Below are positions 53,050 through 64,000 of a stretch of DNA of 64,000 nucleotides, piece after piece (the first letter of the stretch is position 1; each line of letters opens with the position of its first letter). The translations under genes were made by a program, and so were the position numbers. The notes beneath the pieces are model-generated. The model ran no database searches. It was given only the letters and a program-made list of their open reading frames with translations, and was not told where the DNA came from. The stretch comes from Sipunculus nudus (Eukaryota > Annelida > Sipuncula > Golfingiida > Sipunculidae), in assembly GCA_026874595.1 (NCBI GenBank), contig CM049317.1, forward strand, positions 56,368,118 to 56,432,117, in the 5' to 3' direction.

Positions 53050-53780
53050 TTTTATTTCTGTCGTGTCAACGTTGTTCTTGTTAGTTGCGCGACCACTCAC
53101 ACGGGGGCGCTGCAATCTCTCAAACCCAACCGAAAAATCCCAGCTATGTATATGTTGTCATAAATCTATGAGGATGGCGTTAAAACCAAGAGGAACCCTG
53201 TGGAGAAATAGTGTTCATTATAGTGGCTTCATATCTTGTGCCAGTTTATTTGATGAGTGGTACCTGTCGGGTGTTTGCTGTTTGCAATCATTCATCGTGG
53301 GCAAAGAGTGGCTAAGTTGTAAAACGCATTCAGTCACGAGGACTGCCGGGTCTACGTTTGTAGTGCAACTGTTAATGTTCACAAACGGTACTAAAAAGGC
53401 CATAGAGCCCTTCAGACAAGTGTGTGTGAGCTATATAGTATTCTGATTGGTAAACATGATGTATTATTTAGCAAAGAAAGGACCCTAAATGATGGGCCAA
53501 ACGACTTGCTGTGTTTGTTTCTCTCGTTAAGTGTGTACCTGCCGGTCGTATGACCCTCTTGTAAAGAGAACATAATTAGAAATGTCAAATAAACATCATG
53601 TTTTATTCATACCTAATGTGCCTATATGCTTGTATTTCAACCTGATATCGTTTTATAACGGGGGAGTTATTGCTTATAACAGAGGCGGCGGCTGTTCTGT
53701 GTTTTTGATGTTATAATGAATTTTTTTACCGTCCAGGTGATAGCTGCAAAGGTAATTATCGTTGCATGCATTCCCGTTAG
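53050..53780. other. GC-richer block with a 127-codon open frame
   Basis: A plus-strand frame at 53063-53446 encodes 127 residues with several Cys and no recognisable domain; a minus-strand frame overlaps it. Composition resembles the other non-coding GC-richer blocks, so I do not call a gene. Confidence 0.3.
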
Positions 53781-54239
53781 CGTTACTCACATTCACGTAT
53801 CGTTTCACGAAGATTATTTTTTTCATCTCAGATTTCCTAGTTTCAAATTGAGAAATGCTTGGTTTAAACTATTTAAAGTTGTATAGATATTAAAGTTGAG
53901 GAAATCTCTACCATATCCCGCAGTTACCATTTTTATTTATTTTTTTAAGTTGTGTATACAACAAAAGAGACGTAGCTATTTTCCAATTTATATTTGCCTC
54001 GCCGATTTATATTTATTTAAAAGATCACTTATTTTCATTGTGTCAACATTATGGACGATATTAATATATAATTCCAGACCTATGTGGAGATGAGTATATA
54101 TTATATATTACATGTACAATAATCATATCAGATAATAATATCAAATAAACCGTGAATAAATTTATAATATATAATTAAATGTATTTTATATGACAGATAT
54201 ATCAAGCTAAATATAGAGGCGTCTCTGGCTGCCTTTCTC
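53781..54239. other. AT-rich intergenic DNA
   Basis: No gene or long repeat. Confidence 0.4.
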
Positions 54240-54259
54240 TGTACTGCGTTTGTCTCTCT

Positions 54260-54283
54260 GTCTATCTCTAGCTCTCTCTCTCT

Positions 54284-54343
<60 letters not shown>

Positions 54344-54352
54344 TTCTCTCCC

Positions 54353-54394
<42 letters not shown>
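54260..54394. repeat. Compound (TC)n-(TA)n microsatellite
   Basis: About 90 bp of TC repeats, then about 40 bp of TA repeats; the mirror orientation of the TA-GA junctions at 17.5 and 52.9 kb. Confidence 0.95.
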
Positions 54395-54398
<4 letters not shown>

Positions 54399-55570
54399 CA
54401 TATACATATATATATTTGTATAGATATGAGCTTATCTATTAAAGTACCATGTACATGTAATAACACAAGAATAAATGCAATAAATACCTGCTTTAATTAC
54501 CAATCTCACGCAGGGCTTATATATGACACTCAGTAATCAGTTAAGCATGATAGAGGGTACAAAAAACTCTTTCTGAAACAAAGCAAATATAATTCATAGT
54601 CTAGGTAGAAACAGAAACAGAATAATTCCTCAAATTCCTGGCAAACTGACAGAGTCAAACGTACAGGATACTGTATGATAATATTAAACGTCAAACCGTA
54701 TAAATAGCATACATTTAGGTTAATATTATCCATGAAATAGATCTTTAGGATCATGTGCATCTTGATAAATATATAAATTTAAATGTGAAACAAAAGTTAG
54801 TTACACATATTTGCAATACACACAAGTACGCACATAAAATGGTTCAACTAACTGTTTGAATACACGAACGCATGTCATGAATGCACATGTGGTCGAAATT
54901 TAAATAAATGCGTAAATTAACTTGAAATGTGACCGAAAACGTGAGATATATCACGTAAATAGGACTAACGCCTCGTATACTTTACAATGTCTGACAGATT
55001 CGGATTAATTATTAATTATGATTTTCTATGTGTGCCTGAGCCAGGACCAGTTTGAATAATGAGATTTCACGGGACGCCTCGCTTCCGGATAACGTATAAA
55101 TATCCAGTTGTCATCACTGGTAAAGGGTTAAAAATAACCTTGTAAATCCATGCATCTGGCTGGTTATACCGTTGTTGATTGTATGTTATTACATGAAATT
55201 GTTTTAGTTACAGAATATAAATATGGATTAATATTTCTAAAATTAATTTTAATTAAACATATACTCAACTTTCCTGAAAAAAATGTTTTCTCAGTTTAAG
55301 CTAATGTAAATGACACATTTGATTTAAATTGGGATTTGTATTGCTTGAAAATATTTTCTAAAAATTTAAATAAAATGTATACCTGTCTCGTGCATATAAT
55401 ATTCTGCATTCACTGGATTACATGTACAATATATTTTATCCATTAGTTTGTATCGTATTTTTTTCTATATGATAAACTCTACATGGACAATTTTGTGTGG
55501 GAATATATCAACTCGAATGGATTAACTTTATATATTTTAAATAACAATATATATATATGGTGCATGTTTA
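54395..55570. other. AT-rich intergenic DNA
   Basis: No gene seen; small balanced patch at 55030-55100. Confidence 0.4.
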
Positions 55571-55950
55571 TTGATGTACAGTTGTACCGTCATATATAGA
55601 AGCTCTGAAGACTCGGTTGGCCTGGCTGAACCAAGGTTACACGACAGGTACTATCCTCTCGTTCATTTGGAGAGACCTTGACCCCATCCGCCCTGACCCG
55701 CAAGGCCCTTAGGTCAGACTAGTGCACCGAGAATTCTGGGATAGCCTGCACTCCTGGGATAGGCGTGTATAATTCATGGGCTGTAATTGGCTGTGCGTCA
55801 TATTGACTCTTGGAAAGTATAAACTGATCCATAATACACCCATATTAATGTGATAATACAGAAACCACACCCGGACTGTATCATAAATACGAGATCTGAA
55901 GGAAAGTATATAATAACGGAAACACAGAGTATATTGGTGTGTGCTCATAT
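55571..55950. other. Small GC-richer block
   Basis: Balanced, repeat-free. Contains ACCTTGACC near 55676 and GGTCA near 55712 as nuclear-receptor-like half-sites. Candidate regulatory DNA. Confidence 0.3.
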
Positions 55951-56320
55951 GTGTGAAATTCCAAATTCATAATTTATATGTTTGTTTAAAGTATATCATC
56001 TAATTTGTTATACATTAACCATAATTTGATTTTCAGTTATATATGATTATTTTTCTCTAAATTTTGTCTGAGATTGTCGCAAAATTTTTTATAAATACTA
56101 TGCTTCTTTTTATTCAAAATACTGATGTGCAAAATGAAAGAGAATTTGTAACATAAATTTCTTCATTGGCTGAGGACTATAAAATGGATAATTATAAAAA
56201 TAAGTTGTTTACCAAGCAAGGTATAACACTTCTATTGACCTAAGAGTATGTATGATAAATTTAGATAATGATAATATTATAATTGTGGCATTATGATCAC
56301 TTCAATTAGCAACGGCAAAT

Positions 56321-57640
<1,320 letters not shown>

Positions 57641-57960
57641 TGAAACCCTTACCGCCTTCTCCATTTCTGATTGGCTGTCAAACTTAAGTTGTTATCAAAA
57701 GGGAGGTTCCAGGGTACCTCGAGCGCACTGAGCATGCGCAGAACGTGACGGCACGCCACAGCTATCAAACAGGTAATAATTACGCTATAGTGAAAACAAC
57801 TATACAAAGCCCCAATTCTTACTAAACTGCTGGTTTTCAATACGTGGATGGCTCTCTCATTATAAGGTATATATGAATCACACCCTTTAGAAGGTGTAAG
57901 CCCCCATGATATAAAGACAGAACTTATGCAAAGTTAATGACACCCTTTAAGCAATTCAAG
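57641..57960. other. Small GC-richer block with Pbx/Meis- and NRF1-like sites
   Basis: TGATTG (57668-57673) and CTGTCA (57675-57680), Pbx- and Meis/Prep-type cores, sit one base apart. GCATGCGCA (57732-57740) is an NRF1 half-palindrome. Candidate enhancer. Confidence 0.35.
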
Positions 57961-58383
57961 CGAACACTAGTAATTGTAGCCGAGTGTGTGTGTGTCATAA
58001 TAATTTTCATTTACTAAAAGGAGTGTTTATTCCCAGTGTTTATTCGTCTTCTTTTAATGTGGTTGTGCTCTAAGTATAGTAAAGACTTATTGGAGGCCTG
58101 GCTGTAAACCCATTGCATATATGATATCACGATGTATACTCACAGAAATATATGTTTACATAAATATATATCACATTAATTCTGATATAAACAAACCTTA
58201 TCTCCCAACAAATCATATGGTTTATCTTCTCTTATCTTATATAAACCATTGTTTATGAATAACAGATAATAATGAAATTTAAGATTTATAAATATTAAAA
58301 CATTAAAGAAAAATCTAGAATCGAATATACAGGGGCCACCATTATATTTCAGCCATTTCGTATAGGCATTCAACAGGCCGGTT

Positions 58384-58700
58384 TAAATATACCTGACTAC
58401 GATGAGATTATGTTGTAGCTCGCTGAATTCACATCTGTTCAAAAACCACTGTGCCGAAAATCCTATATGTCCATGCGGAAATTGAACTGAGACACCCGAA
58501 CATATCTTCTTATTCTGTAAACTTTATAACCAGGGAAGACTGGACTTTTCATGAAATTCGTCCGGGATTAAGAACTATTGACACCTTCCTATTTGGAAGC
58601 GAATACTTATAATTTGTATGTGAGGAGAAGAATTAATATATAGGGCTGTGCCCTGTTTTCTAACCCTCTTGCTATTATGCAATAAAATATTGTTTTAACT
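58384..58700 (+). mobile_element. Degraded 3' end of a non-LTR retrotransposon (LINE)
   Basis: From 58393 one frame reads MRLCCSSLNSHLFKNH, then CPCGN-stop-TETPEHIFLFC and YNQGR. This LN-HL...CxCG..ET.EH....C..Y...R pattern is the conserved C-terminal Cys/His segment after reverse transcriptase in many LINE families. After a second stop the next frame continues with TIDTFLFGSEYL, the usual following block, so at least one stop and one frameshift are present. AATAAA at 58681 marks the likely 3' end. A dead, 5'-truncated copy; family unknown. Confidence 0.8.
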
Positions 58701-59456
58701 TAAACATGCTTTCATATTATAAACAAACTAGTAACCTATCGCCCTAATTGCATGCCCATAAAATTTTATTTATCTATAATAATTTTTACCTTTACTGTTC
58801 TCACACACCTGAGGCTCAGAAATATGTGGTTATAAATAAGATAAGTTTGTACAATGCTGATGTGACAGTAACAATATAAAGTCCCTCAGAATGGTAATGT
58901 TTAATATGAAAATCTAGTTTATTTTAAACCATTCATGGATTATTGGCATATAAACCAAAATGTGAGACAATATCAGAATACTTATTTTTTATTTTTCCTC
59001 TACCATATTTCTATCTACTCCGAAAACTTTTAAATTTTCATTAATTAAAAATAAAATTTCATTTTCAACCTGATAGACACACAGTAGAAGAAAGACAAGA
59101 AAAAAAGGTTTTCAGATATTTTCATATCGTTAAATATTAGTCCTCGTAAAAATGGCATATTTTTAATGGATGCATAAAATATATGTTACCTTTTGAGAAA
59201 ATATTTTTCTTAAATGTTACAAAATCGAGTGAAACTTAATGTACCGTTAAATAAAATAAGCACACTGTCAAAAAGATCACTGTACCAGGTTTCAAATAAT
59301 GTACACTTAATTGAGTCAAATATAAATTTCAAACAACTTTTGTATTGATTTAGATTTGAATAAATAATGATACTTTCATAAACTCATCCTGAAGAGTAAT
59401 CATTTTATCGGTATGACATGTTTTGGTGAATCGGATGGTTTGAACGAAAGGCAGTG

Positions 59457-59539
<83 letters not shown>

Positions 59540-60611
59540 ATATTTAATTATTTATTTATTTACTTTTATATTTATTTATTTATACTGTTACAGATTTGTA
59601 AACTATTCATTAAGTCCCATGGGTCTAAGGGTTAAACAGATCATTTGAGCATTACAAATAAAAAAAAATATGTATGTGAGCTAAAAATATGTTATCGTTT
59701 TTGTACATTTGATGATATTGTATGCAAACAGATTGCATAATTTACAAATGTTATTATTAATTATTATTCAAATCTATTGCATAAATATTGATGCATGACA
59801 TCTATTGTTGTTTCGTAAATGTCTCTCTACCCAATATCCATCTTTAACAATTTCAGATTTTCTACCAATATACGTGTGAATACCATTTACAGGATAATGT
59901 TTTTCTATAATCTTTATTCATTTGTGGAACAATAATTATAAAAATTGAAATCCCGCTACTCCATGCATGCTTAATGAGCAAATGACAAAAGACATTTGAT
60001 AGCTTTCTTTAAAAAGATTTTATATCATTGAAATATAAATAATGAGGATTCCCTCGAAGTAAAATTCTCTTACTGGGGAACTGGAATTTCCCATGCACTG
60101 AGCTTCCATTTTTACTTGCTCTGGATTAATCTATTAAACTCGAAATTACAACAAAAAATTCCCAAAACAAACCTATAGATATAAAGGTCGAATTGTATTT
60201 AAATCTCAATTGGAATTTTTCCTAATCACAGCTGGATCATCTCCTGATCATAACAGGCATTTCTCGAAATCGCTGTTGGAATTTTACGTCCGAGATCTCT
60301 GAAGTCAAATGTGATAATCGATAATGTTTTGAAAGTTGATACCAAGGTCACGATCATAAAATTAATGAGTGAACTAATTATAAAAATGCGATATTCACGC
60401 CAAACAGATATTATTAATCATAAAACAAGCAATCTTGAATAGTTTATATAGGTTATAAACGGCCTAGGCGTATAATGCCTTTCAATTCCTTTCGTGAAAT
60501 ACAAACACAAAATTAAAGATCAAAAGTTTATAATTGAAAACGGTTATATAAATATATAAAGCAATATAGTTCATAAAGCAAATGATAAAGAAGTGTATAT
60601 GGCAATACCGG

Positions 60612-60680
<69 letters not shown>

Positions 60681-61204
60681 TTCAATGAAACGTTTATTCA
60701 TCATGCACTATAAACCTGCATAAAGAGAGTTGTTTACAACCATATAATAATAGTAATACTTATAATAATAAAAATAATATAATAATAAAAATGACAATAA
60801 TAATAATGTATTCTATAATGCGCATATATCCATATTTTAAAATTTTGGAACAAAGCGTCTGACAAAACATGCAAGCATGAATAAAAATACTTTTCATGCA
60901 TGCAATGATTATGCACAGAGAAAAACTCTACATAAATTGTTATACCACATATCCTAAAATCAATATTATAACTTTAAAACTTACCGTCGGGCAACTTATT
61001 TCACAAAAGATGGAGCATAGCAGTTGATATCTTTATAACCATAACCATTACCATGTTAAAAAAGTAAAACCCATATCGAAATGTAAAACAAATAACAACC
61101 GTCTTCTTCCAAATCGGACAGGTAAATATTATTGATATAATATATATTGTATAATGATAATCTTGATATAGAGTTTACTGATATCCTGAAATATATATAT
61201 ATAT

Positions 61205-61294
<90 letters not shown>

Positions 61295-62640
61295 AAAATA
61301 AGAGCAAATGTCGAATGTAAAGCAATTCATTCTTAATCTGACAAATGATGATAGTACTTCCCATCTAAATTTTTTGTTGTTTTCCCCAATATAATGATAT
61401 AAACCATTTTAAATTATATTTTATTTTGTTCTCTCAGATTCCCAATAGCTGAAAACACATGTAGTTTCTACCTTTGCTAAGTGTAGAGTTAGGAACGACT
61501 TACATTGCATATGTGGGAATTTGTGGAAATTTGACGACGATTAGGTTCTTTTCTTTCTTTTATTTGACTTTAATGACTTAATGGGAAAGAAAAACTAATT
61601 GGTATATGTGTACATAGCTATCACGCTTGAGGCACATTATCTCTATTGCTACTTACTGCATTTATGAGAAATTAAGTGTTTTGCCAAAGTTACTTAACTT
61701 CTGTTGTGTGGCAAATAGGCTGGTTAAGAAGTGCGTTGAACGGCCGTATATAAACTATATATTATGACATATTCTGTATTTAAATATAGATAATGATATG
61801 CAGAAACTAGAAGATAAGAACCTATGAATGCACATTAATGCATGCACATGCAGTTAGTGATTGAATTCTTTCATTATATATAGAATGAAGATATACTTTC
61901 AGTATAGAATTTTTTCGGTCGTTATATAATATGGAAAACACGTATTCAAACTGAATGTTAATGCATATCTTACCTTGTGTGAAATATATATTCTTTATAT
62001 GTAAGAATTTTTTAGATGTGGCAAAACAGGAAAGCATGCATTCGTTAATACATTTAAGGATCTTAAGATAATGAACATTTAACATCTAAAATTTTAAAAT
62101 ATATATATTTTATTTATATATATATATGTAGGTGTGTGCATGTGGTCATATATAAGTGTTCTGCATACACATACAGACACACAAACACTGGGAAAAACAC
62201 CTCAATTTGAAGTAGCTTAGTTTGTCACTGTAAACCCCGTTTGAACTTGGATAAAGGTCATATTTTATCAAATATCCTGTAGGTGTCGTTTTGTACATAT
62301 TTCTTCCCGCAAATAATACTGATTCGTGATCTTATTCAGGTGTATCAGGGCAGAACTTGCTAAATATAGCACTGCATCTATATACAGAGGTATATATCTT
62401 GATTGCATATATGTATGTATATGTATATATGTACATATATATACTTTTTAAATATGGATATGTGTATATATCACTATAAATGATATATATACAGTTTATT
62501 TTTATATTTATATATACAGTTTATATGAGATGACTAGAATTTGCATCAAATCTTTGATGTGGAAAATTTAAATCAATTTCCTGATATATTTCTTTTGAAC
62601 AATTTATTCAGAATGCCACAAATGGATTGAAAAACGGAAA
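58701..62640. other. AT-rich intergenic DNA with (TA)n tracts
   Basis: About 3.9 kb, no gene. (TA)n at 59457-59544, 60614-60680 and 61190-61290. Confidence 0.5.
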
Positions 62641-62770
62641 TTATCATGGCCAAGCACTAAGGCAGAACGGAAGTAGAGACGGAAGCCGGAAGTCACGCGA
62701 CTGAAGCCAGTCATGTGACGTTTGAACTCTCGAGTCCATTTGTGTCAGCTATCTCTAATAACCTGTCGAT
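62641..62770. promoter_or_regulatory. Small GC-richer block with clustered ETS-type sites
   Basis: ACGGAAGT (62667), ACGGAAGC (62679) and CCGGAAGT (62686) are three GGAA cores in 27 bp, the last a perfect ETS consensus, followed by TCATGTGAC (bHLH-Zip-like) near 62711. Flanked by AT-rich DNA. Promoter- or enhancer-like by motif content only. Confidence 0.35.

Positions 62771-64000
<1,230 letters not shown>

Noticed and set aside
53063-53446. 127-codon plus-strand frame
   Set aside because: No recognisable domain, overlapping minus-strand frame, composition like neighbouring non-coding blocks.

Overview
The window looks like animal nuclear DNA: very AT-rich, packed with long (TA)n, (GA)n, (TG)n and (AAT)n microsatellites, with no bacterial-style gene packing and no compact operons. 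The only gene fragment I can name is a Hox1/labial-class first exon on the minus strand (35148-35730). It encodes a Tyr/Ser/Gly/Pro/Asn-rich N-terminus followed by the class-specific hexapeptide TYKWM and VKR, and it ends in a consensus splice donor (G|GTAAGG). The homeodomain exon was not found anywhere to the left, so the first intron appears to run off the left edge and to exceed 35 kb. A large Hox1 intron in a microsatellite-rich, transposon-poor setting suggests a lophotrochozoan, perhaps a mollusc. That phylum-level guess is weak, because only the animal and Hox1 assignments rest on sequence.

Layout: 1-35147 is putative Hox1 intron 1. It holds a 38-bp minisatellite (about 600-1480), diverged tandem duplications (4.98-5.40 kb, 14.5-14.88 kb, 20.04-20.98 kb), two copies of a MITE-like repeat (16.58 and 24.02 kb), a degenerate GAGTCC hexamer repeat (25.2-25.8 kb), a perfect CTCF-type core (24901), a hairpin with nuclear-receptor half-sites (27343) and a long TC-TA-GA palindrome (30936). 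35148-35730 is the coding part of exon 1. 35731-36760 is a GC/CpG-richer upstream region with CCAAT, GC-box, E-box and Meis-type sites and a TGATGGATGG site identical to the Pbx-Hox1 sequence known from vertebrate Hoxb1 autoregulation. 36760-64000 is upstream intergenic DNA. It carries a GC-richer block with three Pbx-Hox-type TGATTTAT sites (49.7-50.0 kb), a 29-nt exact duplication (45380/47050) and a degraded LINE 3' end (58.38-58.70 kb).

Throughout the window, GC-richer, repeat-free blocks of 0.3-1.5 kb alternate with AT-rich, microsatellite-filled DNA. The blocks lack convincing coding potential and are best read as candidate cis-regulatory elements around Hox1. No tRNA, rRNA, CRISPR array or recognisable miR-10/miR-993 hairpin was seen. 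I found no clear evidence for a wholly new biological system.
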